NCBI RefSeq assembly: GCF_000633455.1
Contig: NZ_AYMG01000023.1
Location: 62,001-126,000 of the forward strand
Length of the DNA stretch: 64,000 nucleotides
Reading direction: 5' to 3'
Origin: Pedobacter jeongneungensis
GTDB taxonomy: Bacteria > Bacteroidota > Bacteroidia > Sphingobacteriales > Sphingobacteriaceae
The notes beneath the pieces were generated by a model. It made no database searches, was not told the DNA's origin, and was given only the letters and a program-made list of their open reading frames with translations. Position 1 is the first letter of the stretch; every line of letters begins with the position of its first letter. The translations under genes were made by a program, and so were the position numbers. Positions 42,897-52,419 of the stretch are shown in pieces.

Positions 42897-45437
42897 ATGC
42901 GCTACTCATTAATTCTTTTTCTTTTGGTCATACTAAATCTCTCTGCCTTTGGAAAATTTGCCCCACCCATTAATGATGAACTGATAAATGCCATAAACAT
43001 TACCAATACCAGTGCATATTGTAGTGGCGATGCGGAATTTAACAATTTAGAAGCTACCCCAAGCAATTATAATAAAGCTTTAAACTGGCCGGCAGTTGGT
43101 AAAGATGTTTGGTATAAGTTTACGGCATCTAAATTTGATGTAAATATCTCCGTTAGCGGAAAAATTGATGCCAATAGTACAAATACCTTAATTGGCCCAT
43201 TAGTTGCCTTGTATTCGTATGATCCGGCTAGTAATTCTATTGCCGAGCAGCCAGGCACTCAAGCGACATCAAATAATGTTATTTCTTTATACAAGGGTGC
43301 TTTAACGGTTGGACAGGTTTACTATGTTAGGGTAAGTGCAGCGAACGATGTTACTGGTACTTTTAAACTCTGTATCGATAATTATTTCCCACCGATACAG
43401 CCAGGACAAGATTGTGGAACATTTTCAGTATTGTGTACCAAAGAAACATTTACCCAGTTAAATGTAACTGGCTCGGGGGCAAACAATCACGAATCGGCCG
43501 GAACCTGCCTGGGTACAGAATCTAACTCTGCCTGGTATATGTTTAAAGCTTCTGCTCCTGGCGATTTTACTTTTGTAATCACACCCACTGTAACCACAAA
43601 CGACATTGACTGGGTTTTTTACGATTTGGGCCTGAACGGGGATTGTAGTAAAATAAATGCGGCAAATGCTATCCGGTGTGCATCAGGCAGTGGCGTAACC
43701 TGTAGCCCCTCCTATTATAAAACCGGCCTAAGTATGACTGAAACTGATTTGACTGAAGCGCTAGGTTGCCCGGCTGGCCAAAATGGGTTTGTAAAATATG
43801 TAGAACTGCAACAGGACCATGTTTATGCTATATTAATAGATAATTTTTCTGGAGGGAATAATGGCTTTACCATAGAATTCGGTGGAACGGCAGATTTCGC
43901 AGGTCCAACAGCCGAAATTGATGTTAAAAAACTAAATCCATGTACTGATAGCCAGGCCTATACTTTCGAAAGTAAAGCGACAAACTTTGCCTCTTTAAAA
44001 TGGTCTTTTGGTGAAGGAGCGAGTCTGGCTTCTGCCACAACAGCAGGGCCATTTACGGTAACATACAATACACCGGGAGAGAAAATTGTAGTTCTGGAAG
44101 CCAAAGGCACAAACGGATGCAACGTAGTTACAACGCAGACTTTTATTGTAGCAAACACACCAGAAAAACCTGCTATAACGGCTTCGAAGGTTAATTTATG
44201 CCAGGGAGATGTATTAAAATTATCAACTCCTTTTTTAAATTTAGCAACCTACCACTGGTCAGGGCCGAATGATTTTATTTCAACCAACCAGAACCCCGAA
44301 ATTCCGGCAATCGGGCCGGAAATAGCAGGAACCTATAAACTTTATGTTCAGGTTGGAGATTGTGTGAGTGAAGTAAATTCGGTAGACATTTTATCAGTCG
44401 ATTTAAAACCTGAAGCAATGTTTTCGATTGAGGTAAATAACAGGTGCGAAACCAACCAGTCTTTTTCGTTTATCAATACTTCTAAAAATTATACGAAGCT
44501 TACCTGGGATTTTGGCATAGGGGTAAAAAGCCAGGTTGCCATCAATAACGACGGTAAAATATTAACCTTTACCAATCCTGGGCCTAAAACAATCACACTG
44601 ACAGTTGAAAGCAATAATGGCTGCACTTCTACCTTTATAAAAGATATTTTGGTAGAGTTGAAACCGGAAAAGCCGGAAATCAGTATTAATCAGGCTTCGT
44701 TTTGTTTAACAGACATCATCAAATTATCTATACCAGCACAAGAAGGCATCACTTATGCCTGGAGCGGGCCAAACAATTATTCTTCAACCACAAATGCCAT
44801 TGAAATTCCGGTAACTGATTTTAATGTGGCAGGTGAGTATCGGGTCGTATTAACATCAGGTACTTGTAGTGCCGAACCAGCAACAATTGTTGTTCCGGCT
44901 ATCGCCAGAATTCCAGTTGCCAAATTTTACACCGAACCCACTTTTAACATAAAGTTTTCTGCTCCGGTACCCATAACATTTACCAATACATCGCTTTATG
45001 GTGATTTTTATGAATGGAATTTTGGCGACGGATTTACCTCTACAGAGCAAAGCCCCACCCACATTTATCAAACCGATGGATTATTCAGAATTAGGCTAAC
45101 GGCTTTTTCGAAAAACGGCTGTTCAAATTCAATTACCCAGGGCGACCTGATCATCAAAAAAAACGCATCTACCTTTGTCCCTAATGCATTTTCACCAAAT
45201 GGCGATGGAATAAATGATGAACTGCTTGTTGGTGTGACCAACCTCAAGAAATACAGCATTCAGATTTTCAACCGTCTTGGTTCCAGGGTTTTCTTTACCG
45301 ACAATATTTTTGAAAACTGGAACGGTACTTTTAAAGGCAATGATCTCCCTGTTGGGGTATATTATTATATCATATTGGGCACTAACCTATCCAATAACAA
45401 TGTTAAATATTCAGGTTCGGTAACGCTACTCAGGTAA
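42897..45437 (+). CDS. Large secreted PKD-domain protein with type IX secretion (type B) sorting domain
   Basis: The 846-residue protein starts with a signal peptide (MRYSLILFLLVILNLSAFG). The N-terminal region has two related beta-sandwich segments (WPAVGKDVWYKFTAS; ESNSAWYMFKASAPGDFTF). Several PKD/Ig-like repeats follow, with conserved pieces such as LKWSFGEGASL, YHWSGPNDFIS, YAWSGPNNYSS and YEWNFGDGFTSTEQSPTHIY. The last 90 residues (FVPNAFSPNGDGINDELLVG, IFNRLGSRVF, WNGTFKGNDLPVGVYYY) are the gliding-motility-associated CHU_C domain that directs export by T9SS and surface attachment. It implies the organism has a T9SS. Role is probably adhesion or matrix binding. Confidence 0.93.
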   Translation: MRYSLILFLLVILNLSAFGKFAPPINDELINAINITNTSAYCSGDAEFNNLEATPSNYNKALNWPAVGKDVWYKFTASKFDVNISVSGKIDANSTNTLIGPLVALYSYDPASNSIAEQPGTQATSNNVISLYKGALTVGQVYYVRVSAANDVTGTFKLCIDNYFPPIQPGQDCGTFSVLCTKETFTQLNVTGSGANNHESAGTCLGTESNSAWYMFKASAPGDFTFVITPTVTTNDIDWVFYDLGLNGDCSKINAANAIRCASGSGVTCSPSYYKTGLSMTETDLTEALGCPAGQNGFVKYVELQQDHVYAILIDNFSGGNNGFTIEFGGTADFAGPTAEIDVKKLNPCTDSQAYTFESKATNFASLKWSFGEGASLASATTAGPFTVTYNTPGEKIVVLEAKGTNGCNVVTTQTFIVANTPEKPAITASKVNLCQGDVLKLSTPFLNLATYHWSGPNDFISTNQNPEIPAIGPEIAGTYKLYVQVGDCVSEVNSVDILSVDLKPEAMFSIEVNNRCETNQSFSFINTSKNYTKLTWDFGIGVKSQVAINNDGKILTFTNPGPKTITLTVESNNGCTSTFIKDILVELKPEKPEISINQASFCLTDIIKLSIPAQEGITYAWSGPNNYSSTTNAIEIPVTDFNVAGEYRVVLTSGTCSAEPATIVVPAIARIPVAKFYTEPTFNIKFSAPVPITFTNTSLYGDFYEWNFGDGFTSTEQSPTHIYQTDGLFRIRLTAFSKNGCSNSITQGDLIIKKNASTFVPNAFSPNGDGINDELLVGVTNLKKYSIQIFNRLGSRVFFTDNIFENWNGTFKGNDLPVGVYYYIILGTNLSNNNVKYSGSVTLLR

Positions 45438-45464
45438 TTTAATCATTTACCCTGCTATAAATAT

Positions 45465-46859
45465 TTAAGGTGCTTTAAACACGGTAGTATCTTGAGACAA
45501 TGTAGGTATTCTATAATTTCCGGTATCTAAATTTGTTTTAGGCAATAGTTTTTTTATTGCAGCCAGGTCGGCCTTAGTTATTTTGGTTTGGTATAAGTAC
45601 AGAAATTTTAAGTTTTTAAGTTTTTTTAACTGATCGATACCCTTTAAAGTCACTTTTGTGCCTACCAGACTTAATGATTGCAGCTGATCTAAATCTTTCA
45701 GCGCTACTAAACCAGCATCGGTTATTTGGGTATTATTCAAGTTTAACCTGCTTAAATTTTTACAATCTTTAATGGCAGTTAATGTTTGATCATTCACTTT
45801 AGCATTTTCTAACTTAAGCCAAAGCAATTGTTTATCAATTGATTTAAGGAGGTCTAAAATATCTTTCCCCATTACTTGTACATTAACAAAATTTGCAGAT
45901 AGGTAATTTGTATTTTGCGAGACAGGAACGATCGTTACCCCTGCATCTGCCAATTTTTTCAACGATTTATCATCAGCTGCAGAAATCTCTTCCGTTGGGA
46001 TGTCATTATTTTTTATTTCCGCAGTCGCATCTTCACCTTTTTGTAAACTAGCCAATACTGGTTTGATATCGTCACCTTGTGGGAGATCCTTAAATTTCTT
46101 TTTAAAATCGGCCCCGTTGTTGATCCACCATTTTAACAATGCAATTTCATTGGTGCTAAGCTGTGGCTTTTCTTTAGGCGCCATGTGATCTTCATCGTTT
46201 AAAGGCAATAAAATCCGTTTGATTAGCTCGCTTTCATCAGCTTTTCCCTTAACAACTGTATGTCCATCTTCACCGCCTTTTAAAATGTATTCTTCCTGAT
46301 CTAACCGAAGTTTGCCTTTTTGCTTTTCACTGCCATGGCAACTGTAACATCTGTTTTTTAAAAGCGGCTGAATGGCATTCTGGTAAACAAAGGCTTCCTG
46401 TACGTTAGGAATTGGTGGTATAGCTGCGCCATTTTTAGCACCATCCGGTTTTAATGGAGCAGTTAAATAATCAGAACCATGGGTTAAAGAACCGCCTAAA
46501 TGGCCAGTAATAGAAATTAATATCACAAGAATTGTCGCAACCGCAGCTAATACTCCGTTAGATTTAACCTTTTTATAAATAATCCATAAAATAATCGACA
46601 AAACAGCGACACTGATCCCCATCCATTGGTGATAACTCACCAGGTTAACATCATAATCGCCGCCATTGGCTAAAAGATATCCTGTTACGCAGGAAACAAT
46701 TGCACTTAAAGCTCCGAAAAGCAGCATTAACGGGATTGCATGCTTTAAATTGGCAAATTTCTGCTTCAGTGACAAAAGGATACAAATACAGGCCAACAAT
46801 AAAATCCCAATGGGTAGGTGGACAAAAACCGGGTGAAAACGGCCGAAAAATTCTAACAT
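45465..46859 (-). CDS. DUF2231 membrane domain-cytochrome c-LRR fusion protein
   Basis: The 464-residue protein joins three parts. The N-terminal DUF2231-like domain (about 1-135) has four transmembrane segments and His residues typical of haem-binding membrane proteins (FVHLPIGILLL, YHQWMGISVAV, GHLGGSLTHG). A planctomycete-type cytochrome domain follows with the haem motif CYSCH (about 170) and HMAPKEKPQLSTNEIALLKW. The C-terminus (about 310-440) has leucine-rich repeats (LSRLNLNNTQITDAGLVAL). It is last in the DUF1553 cluster, starting 1 bp after the isomerase stop. It could pass electrons from the periplasm to the quinone pool; that is inference. Confidence 0.88.
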   Translation of the reverse strand: MLEFFGRFHPVFVHLPIGILLLACICILLSLKQKFANLKHAIPLMLLFGALSAIVSCVTGYLLANGGDYDVNLVSYHQWMGISVAVLSIILWIIYKKVKSNGVLAAVATILVILISITGHLGGSLTHGSDYLTAPLKPDGAKNGAAIPPIPNVQEAFVYQNAIQPLLKNRCYSCHGSEKQKGKLRLDQEEYILKGGEDGHTVVKGKADESELIKRILLPLNDEDHMAPKEKPQLSTNEIALLKWWINNGADFKKKFKDLPQGDDIKPVLASLQKGEDATAEIKNNDIPTEEISAADDKSLKKLADAGVTIVPVSQNTNYLSANFVNVQVMGKDILDLLKSIDKQLLWLKLENAKVNDQTLTAIKDCKNLSRLNLNNTQITDAGLVALKDLDQLQSLSLVGTKVTLKGIDQLKKLKNLKFLYLYQTKITKADLAAIKKLLPKTNLDTGNYRIPTLSQDTTVFKAP

Positions 46860-46860
46860 T

Positions 46861-47793
46861 TTACTGATACCTTTTTCTTAATAAGTTCATCATATAAACA
46901 TTTATTCCCCATTGATCGGCAACAGGTTGGCGGGTGTAAGGCAAAGTGGGCATATAATCTGCCGGCCCAAATTCGGTAAGGATGGTCATTCTTTCACCGT
47001 TTTTCTTTTTACGTTCAATCACTTTATCCCACCAGGCCAGGTGTGCTTCTACTACTTTTGTCCACTCTGGTGCACATGGATCATTAACCTGCGGTCCTTC
47101 GGGATGACCAACCCGCGAATGGATATGATCTGTTTTTTCCAGGATAAAATCGATGGTCTGTTTTTGATCGGCCAGCAAACTTTCGTGCACATTACACCAA
47201 TGCGAAATATCCAGGGTAAACCTGAGCTCGGGGTTTTTCTCGGCAAAATTTCGGGCAACAGGTGCTGCGAACATCATCCGGCTACGGTGGGTTTCGTGGT
47301 AAATAGGTATCCCCGACGATTTTCTTTTGGCCGTTACGTAATCGATAATCTGTTTGTTTTCTTCATAGGTGAAATAATCTTTCCCCGAGTGGCAATTGAT
47401 GTAAACAGGTTTTTGATAAGTATTGGCGCAAATGGCATCCAGGCTCTTTTTAAAGGAAACAAGATGTTCTTTAATATTTGATTGTGATCCCGCACACAAA
47501 AATCCAATCTCCAGTTTATATTTTTTTACAGCATCAAAAAGTTCTTTTACAGCCTTATCCTCTCCCGGCCACCACACTTCTATACCTTCATACCCCTCTT
47601 TTTTGGCAGCAGCACAAAACTCATCTCTTGTACCTTCGAAACCCCAGTCGGTTTGCATAAATAACAATTCGTATCCCGCTTTTGACTTTATATTTTTAAA
47701 AGGATTAGCACTGATATGCTGTATTGGAGCCAGCACTGAAGCCGCCGTAACAACCGCTGTATTTTGTAAAAATTTTCTTCTTGTTTGGTTCAT
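46861..47793 (-). CDS. Exported TIM-barrel sugar phosphate isomerase/epimerase-like protein
   Basis: The 310-residue protein begins with a Tat-like signal (RRKFLQNTAVVTAASVLAP). The mature part fits the xylose-isomerase-like TIM barrel (AP endonuclease family 2): EGYEGIEVWWPG, EIGFLCAGSQ, PVYINCHSGKDYFTYEENKQ, YHETHRSRMMFA, FTLDISHWCNVHES, HIHSRVGHPEGPQVNDP and TILTEFGPADY supply Glu, His and Asp residues in metal-ligand positions. Related exported enzymes act on free sugars, 3-keto sugars or glycosides. It lies between the DUF1501 gene and the cytochrome-LRR fusion in one cluster. Confidence 0.87.
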   Translation of the reverse strand: MNQTRRKFLQNTAVVTAASVLAPIQHISANPFKNIKSKAGYELLFMQTDWGFEGTRDEFCAAAKKEGYEGIEVWWPGEDKAVKELFDAVKKYKLEIGFLCAGSQSNIKEHLVSFKKSLDAICANTYQKPVYINCHSGKDYFTYEENKQIIDYVTAKRKSSGIPIYHETHRSRMMFAAPVARNFAEKNPELRFTLDISHWCNVHESLLADQKQTIDFILEKTDHIHSRVGHPEGPQVNDPCAPEWTKVVEAHLAWWDKVIERKKKNGERMTILTEFGPADYMPTLPYTRQPVADQWGINVYMMNLLRKRYQ

Positions 47794-47937
47794 TTTATTG
47801 GTTCATTGGTCAATAGTTTATTGGTTCATAGGTCATAGCCAATTGGTAATTGAACTTTGATTATTGGTCAATAGTTCATGCTTGATAGTCTAATCGACTT
47901 CGGACTCCCGACTCCCGACTACCGACTCCGGACTAAA
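47794..47937. repeat. Text-like microrepeats between DUF1501 and isomerase genes
   Basis: This 144-bp gap contains repeated TTGGTTCATTGGTCAATAG, TATTGGTTCATAGGTCATAG and ATTGGTCAATAGTTCATG phrases (47796-47882). An AGTCCGGAGTC-family copy in the opposite orientation follows (47896-47935: CTTCGGACTCCCGACTCCCG, then ACTACCGACTCCGGACTA). The spacing may separate the upstream two genes of the cluster from the downstream two. Confidence 0.8.
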
Positions 47938-49449
47938 TTAAGCTACAACCTCCCTAATTACCTTCCCTGCCACATCGGTTAACCTAAACGGACGGCCCTG
48001 GAAAGGATAGGTAAATTGTTCGTGATCAAAACCCAGCTGGTTTAATATGGTGGCCTGAATATCAAAAGCATCAACTTTACCACTAATGGCACTATAGCCT
48101 ATTTCATCGGTTTCGCCATGTGTAAAGCCTTTCTTTACACCACCTCCGGCCATCCAAATGGTAAATGCCTCGGTATGGTGATCTCTGCCTTTAAATGGAT
48201 TCTGTATCCCGTTCCGGTTTTCCATCATCGGTGTACGGCCAAATTCGCCGCCCCACACTACCAGGGTTTCTTCTAATAAACCGCGTTGTTTTAGATCGAG
48301 CAGTAAAGCTGTAATTGGCCTGTCAATGGTCCTGCATTTATTCTTCAGTCCAATATTAAGTGAGTTGTTTGGATTATCACCATGTGCATCCCAGCCCCAA
48401 TCGAATAACTGAATATAGCGTACACCTTTTTCAACCAGTTTTCGCGCAAGCAGTACATTATTGGCGAAACAGGCTTTACCGGGTTGTGTGCCATACATTT
48501 CATGAATATAAGCTGGTTCATCGTTAATATTCATCACCTCTGGTGCCGATATCTGCATGCGGTAGGCCATTTCATACTGGGCTATCCGTGATAAAATCTC
48601 CGGATCGTTATATTCCTGATATTGCTGTTCGTTAGCTTTGTTAATGGCTTCGATAGATGCTTTTCTCAAATCCCGGTTCATTCCATCGGGGTCTTTAATA
48701 AACAATACCGGATCGCCTTCACTCCTACATTGTACCCCTTGATAAACAGAAGGTAAAAAACCACTTCCCCAAACACTTTTACCAGCATCGGGAAAACTAC
48801 CTCCACTGGTTAACACCACATAGCCTGGCAGGTTCTGGTTTTCTGAACCCAAACCATAAGTTACCCAACTGCCCATGCTCGGCCGGCCTAAGCGTGGCGA
48901 ACCAGTGTGAACCAATAGTTGGGCAGGGGCATGATTAAACTGATCAGTTTTTACCGCCTTTAAAAAGGTCACCTCATCTACCATCGTAGAAAAATGGGGT
49001 AGGTTATCACTTACTAAAGCACCTGATTGGCCATGTTTGGCAAAAGTAGCCTGCGGACCAAGCATTTTAGGTACCCCGGTGATAAAAGCAAATTTTTTAC
49101 CTGCCAGTAAAGAAGGCGGACAATCCTGTCCATCCATTTTCATCAGTTCGGGTTTAAAATCGAATAATTCCAATTGCGATGGGGCACCGGCCATATGCAA
49201 ATAAATTACACTTTTAGCTTTACCAACAAGTGGTGGCGATTTTGGCAATAATGGATGGGCAGGATCATAGGCAATCCTTGTCTGTTTATCTGAAAAAAGA
49301 TTACCACAGCTACCCAATAGCGAACCCATTGCCAAAGCACCAAGCCCCATGGCGCTTTCTTTTAAAAAGTGCCTTCTGGAGTGTAACCTTGCATTTGCTT
49401 CGTGTGCTTCTTTAATTAACCGATGTGCATTTAATTCGTCTCTCGTCAT
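47938..49449 (-). CDS. DUF1501 protein (alkaline phosphatase/sulfatase-like fold), exported
   Basis: The 503-residue protein has a Tat-like N-terminus (SRRHFLKESAMGLGALAMGS) with a Cys at LLGSCG that could serve as a lipobox. DUF1501 proteins share the alkaline phosphatase/sulfatase fold but their reaction is unknown. Conserved pieces are VIYLHMAGAPSQLELFDFKP, MSWVTYGLGSENQNLPGYVV-type sequence (GSWVTYGLG), FANNVLLARKLVEKGVRYIQ, DWGWDAHGDN, VVWGGEFGRTPM and GRDHHTEAFTIW. It starts 12 bp after the DUF1553 gene. In Planctomycetes and Bacteroidota the two families nearly always pair. Confidence 0.9.
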   Translation of the reverse strand: MTRDELNAHRLIKEAHEANARLHSRRHFLKESAMGLGALAMGSLLGSCGNLFSDKQTRIAYDPAHPLLPKSPPLVGKAKSVIYLHMAGAPSQLELFDFKPELMKMDGQDCPPSLLAGKKFAFITGVPKMLGPQATFAKHGQSGALVSDNLPHFSTMVDEVTFLKAVKTDQFNHAPAQLLVHTGSPRLGRPSMGSWVTYGLGSENQNLPGYVVLTSGGSFPDAGKSVWGSGFLPSVYQGVQCRSEGDPVLFIKDPDGMNRDLRKASIEAINKANEQQYQEYNDPEILSRIAQYEMAYRMQISAPEVMNINDEPAYIHEMYGTQPGKACFANNVLLARKLVEKGVRYIQLFDWGWDAHGDNPNNSLNIGLKNKCRTIDRPITALLLDLKQRGLLEETLVVWGGEFGRTPMMENRNGIQNPFKGRDHHTEAFTIWMAGGGVKKGFTHGETDEIGYSAISGKVDAFDIQATILNQLGFDHEQFTYPFQGRPFRLTDVAGKVIREVVA

Positions 49450-49461
49450 AACCTGATCAGA

Positions 49462-52200
49462 TTAATTTTTAGTAACTACTTCATCCAGATTGAGCATGGC
49501 ATTGGCCACTAATACCATTGCTGCCTCTTCTGGCTTATATTTCTTTTGTTTATCGCCCATAAACGCCGATACACTTGCCGAATTCTTTTTAAACTCCTCA
49601 AAAGCCTTAGCATACAGGTCTTCAAATACCTTTAATCTGTTTTGAGGAATGCTTTTATATAAAATCATTTCGTAGCCCTTTGCAATTTTAGTTTTACTGG
49701 TATTTCCACCTACTTTTTCCATACGAAGGGCTAGTTTTCTCGCCAGATCGATATACACGCTATCATTTAGCGTAACCAAAGCCTGTAAAGGAGTGTTGGT
49801 ACGAATGCGTCGCGGACTGCACACCACTCTTGAAGCGCCATCAAAAGCAATTGCAGATGGATAGGGAGCAGTGCGTTTCCAATAAGTGTAAATCCCCCTA
49901 CGATACTGTTCTTCTCCTCCACTGGTGATCCATTTCGCACCATTATAAGGCGAAAACCAAATACCTTCTGGCTGCCATGGCATTACCGGCGGACCATACA
50001 TTTTATTGCTCAACACACCACAAACGGCTAAACTCTGGTCTCTGATCTGCTCTGCACTCAGCCTCACCCTCGAGCCACGTGCATAAAACTTATTAAAAAG
50101 ATCTTTTTCTTTTAATTCATTAGAAACTTTACTGTCCTGTCTGTAAGTAGCCATCATCACAAGCTCTTTCAGCATTTTTTTAACACTCCAATTGTATTTA
50201 TACATAAACTGGTAGGCCATAAAATCTAAAAGTTCCTGATGAGTTGGCGCCATTCCCTGCGTCCCCATATCTTCTAGCGTTTCTACCAAACCAGCGCCGT
50301 AAAGCTGCTCCCATAAGCGGTTGACCATGGTACGCGATACCAGTGGATTTCTTTTATCAGTAAGCCACATCGCTAAGCCCATGCGATTATCGGGTGCATT
50401 TTTCGGCATGGCAAAAGCCAGAGAATTGGGCACACCTGCTTTTACTTCTTTACCTTTTGATGTCCAGGCGCCACGCTCAAATACATAGTTTTTACGCTGC
50501 ATGCTTAATGGATTTTCGACCATGATCGGCGTAGTAGGCACCTGCGCGTCCATTAAAGTATTAAATGTCTTTTTGTATGTTAAGTATTCAGGAGTACCTT
50601 TTCCGGGGAATTGCCTGGTAAAGTAAAACCAATCGAAGTACACCATAAATTCGTCAGGATTTTTAACGGAAGAATTGGTGTATTTGAGATACACATCCTT
50701 CACCCCAGCATGTTTTGGAAAATCGATTTCCACATTCTGATAACCACTCGTTTGTGCCAGTTTCCATGATTTTAAAACAGGTCCGTTAGGCGAGCCCAAA
50801 TGTAAACTCATGATGCCATTTGCTTTGCTGCAATTATAGCGCATGATCAACTGATCAATATTGTCGAGCTTAACCGTTTTTAACCTTGCTGATGAACTGT
50901 TTTTAAAATACAGTGCAATATTGTTATTGCCAATTACCGAATTAACCAATTGATCGGCCGTAGTCGAATTTATAGCTGGCTGTCCGGTTTTTAAAAATAA
51001 CTCCATTTCTGACGCCCTTTCTTTACCCGAAACGGTTTTAACCCAACTCGTCAGGTTGTTAAGCTGATTTTTCAGGCTATCGTTAAAATTTTTAAATAAG
51101 GGGTATTCTCCCGGCACATCCTCATCCCTGGTATTGTTAAAATACGACATGAATTTATAATATTCATCATGTTTGAAAGGATCGTATGGGTGACTATGAC
51201 ATTGTACACAAGAAAAAGTGGTACTCATCAGACCTTCCCAGGTGGCGTTTACCCGGTCTAAAACTGCGGCCGTTCTAAATTCTTCATTATTGGTTCCCCC
51301 TTCATCGTTGGTTGGTGTATTCCTGCTAAATGCTGTTGCAATGTACTGGGCATCGGTCGGCTTCGGAAAGAGGTCGCCGGCGATCTGATCAGTAATAAAC
51401 TGATCGTAAGGCATATCGCGGTTAAAGGCCTTAATCACCCAATCCCGGTAGCTCCAGATGTTCCTGTTGGGATCGCTCTCATAACCTTTGGTATCGGCAT
51501 AACGGGCAATATCCAGCCACATTGATGCCCAGCGTTCGCCAAACTTCGGCGAAGCCAGCAAACTATCAACCAGTACATTATAGGCCTGCTGTTCGTCTTT
51601 ACTGCTGAGGTAAAATTTCGCCAACTGATCTGACGGATAGGTACCGATCAGATCTAAACTTACTCTTCTTAACAACGTAGCTTTATCAGCCGTTTTAGAA
51701 GGTTCGAGTTTATTTTCTTCCAGTTTTGCAAAAATAAATTTATCCAGGTCGTTGCGCACCCAATCGTTATTTACATCAGGTACCTCGGTTGGCTTTACAC
51801 TTACGTAGGCCCAGTGGTTGCCCCATTTTGCCCCCTGTTTTATCCAACCACTAAGTATATCGATTTCATCATTGTTTAAGGCAGGGTGTTTATAGGGCAT
51901 CCTTTCTTCAGGATCGTTGGATTTTAGGCGCTTAATAAATTCGCTCTCCTCCGGATTGCCAGGAATAATTGCTGGTTTACCGCTTTTGGTTTTGGCCAAA
52001 GCTTCTTCCCTAAATAAAACGCTAAAACCACCCTGCTGCTTAACCCCACCATGGCACGAAATGCATTTTTTATTCAGAATAGGCTTTACCTGTGAGTTAA
52101 AATCAATTTGTTTTTCTGAAGAAAAGAGTGAAAAGATAATTAAAGTGATCACAACCAGTGTAAAACCGGACGCAAATAATATTTTCTTTTTCAATAACAT
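49462..52200 (-). CDS. Planctomycete-type cytochrome/DUF1549/DUF1553 protein with CBM6-like insert
   Basis: The 912-residue protein has an N-terminal membrane anchor (about 6-26), a PSCyt1 cytochrome domain with haem motif CISCH (46-50), a DUF1549 domain (about 135-360; DKFIFAKLEENKL, RWASMWLDIARYADTKGYE) and a second haem motif CVQCH (331-335). A beta-sandwich segment (about 422-527) contains LHLGSPNGPVLKSWKLAQT and KDVYLKY...FDWFYF, strongly like CBM6 carbohydrate-binding modules. A DUF1553 domain follows (about 600-860; NRLWEQLYGAGLVETLEDMG, RRIRTNTPLQALVTLND). It is the first gene of the cluster, divergent from the AraC regulator. The carbohydrate link is inferred. Confidence 0.9.
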   Translation of the reverse strand: MLLKKKILFASGFTLVVITLIIFSLFSSEKQIDFNSQVKPILNKKCISCHGGVKQQGGFSVLFREEALAKTKSGKPAIIPGNPEESEFIKRLKSNDPEERMPYKHPALNNDEIDILSGWIKQGAKWGNHWAYVSVKPTEVPDVNNDWVRNDLDKFIFAKLEENKLEPSKTADKATLLRRVSLDLIGTYPSDQLAKFYLSSKDEQQAYNVLVDSLLASPKFGERWASMWLDIARYADTKGYESDPNRNIWSYRDWVIKAFNRDMPYDQFITDQIAGDLFPKPTDAQYIATAFSRNTPTNDEGGTNNEEFRTAAVLDRVNATWEGLMSTTFSCVQCHSHPYDPFKHDEYYKFMSYFNNTRDEDVPGEYPLFKNFNDSLKNQLNNLTSWVKTVSGKERASEMELFLKTGQPAINSTTADQLVNSVIGNNNIALYFKNSSSARLKTVKLDNIDQLIMRYNCSKANGIMSLHLGSPNGPVLKSWKLAQTSGYQNVEIDFPKHAGVKDVYLKYTNSSVKNPDEFMVYFDWFYFTRQFPGKGTPEYLTYKKTFNTLMDAQVPTTPIMVENPLSMQRKNYVFERGAWTSKGKEVKAGVPNSLAFAMPKNAPDNRMGLAMWLTDKRNPLVSRTMVNRLWEQLYGAGLVETLEDMGTQGMAPTHQELLDFMAYQFMYKYNWSVKKMLKELVMMATYRQDSKVSNELKEKDLFNKFYARGSRVRLSAEQIRDQSLAVCGVLSNKMYGPPVMPWQPEGIWFSPYNGAKWITSGGEEQYRRGIYTYWKRTAPYPSAIAFDGASRVVCSPRRIRTNTPLQALVTLNDSVYIDLARKLALRMEKVGGNTSKTKIAKGYEMILYKSIPQNRLKVFEDLYAKAFEEFKKNSASVSAFMGDKQKKYKPEEAAMVLVANAMLNLDEVVTKN

Positions 52201-52271
52201 TTGGTTAGCGTAAACTTGGTTTAATTTTTAGCAGTTTTTTATTTGTAAACAAAGTTAAACTAAGCTAAACA

Positions 52272-52295
52272 ATGTTCTAAATAATGATAGAACAT
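52272..52295. promoter_or_regulatory. Inverted AGAACAT half-sites, putative AraC operator
   Basis: ATGTTCT and AGAACAT are perfect 7-bp complements separated by 10 bp, one helical turn apart, in the gap between divergent DUF1553 and AraC genes. A third AGAACAT lies at 52409-52415, 4 bp before the AraC ATG. This arrangement fits activation of the cluster and autoregulation. The rest of the 219-bp gap is A/T-rich. Confidence 0.5.
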
Positions 52296-52419
52296 ATTAT
52301 TTTTGCTAAATCGCTAAGTTTCATTTACTGTAAACCAAAGGTGGATAAAAATATAATACACAAAAATGTATTAATTTGCACAAAAGATGGATTATATTAC
52401 TTTTTTTTAGAACATCAAT

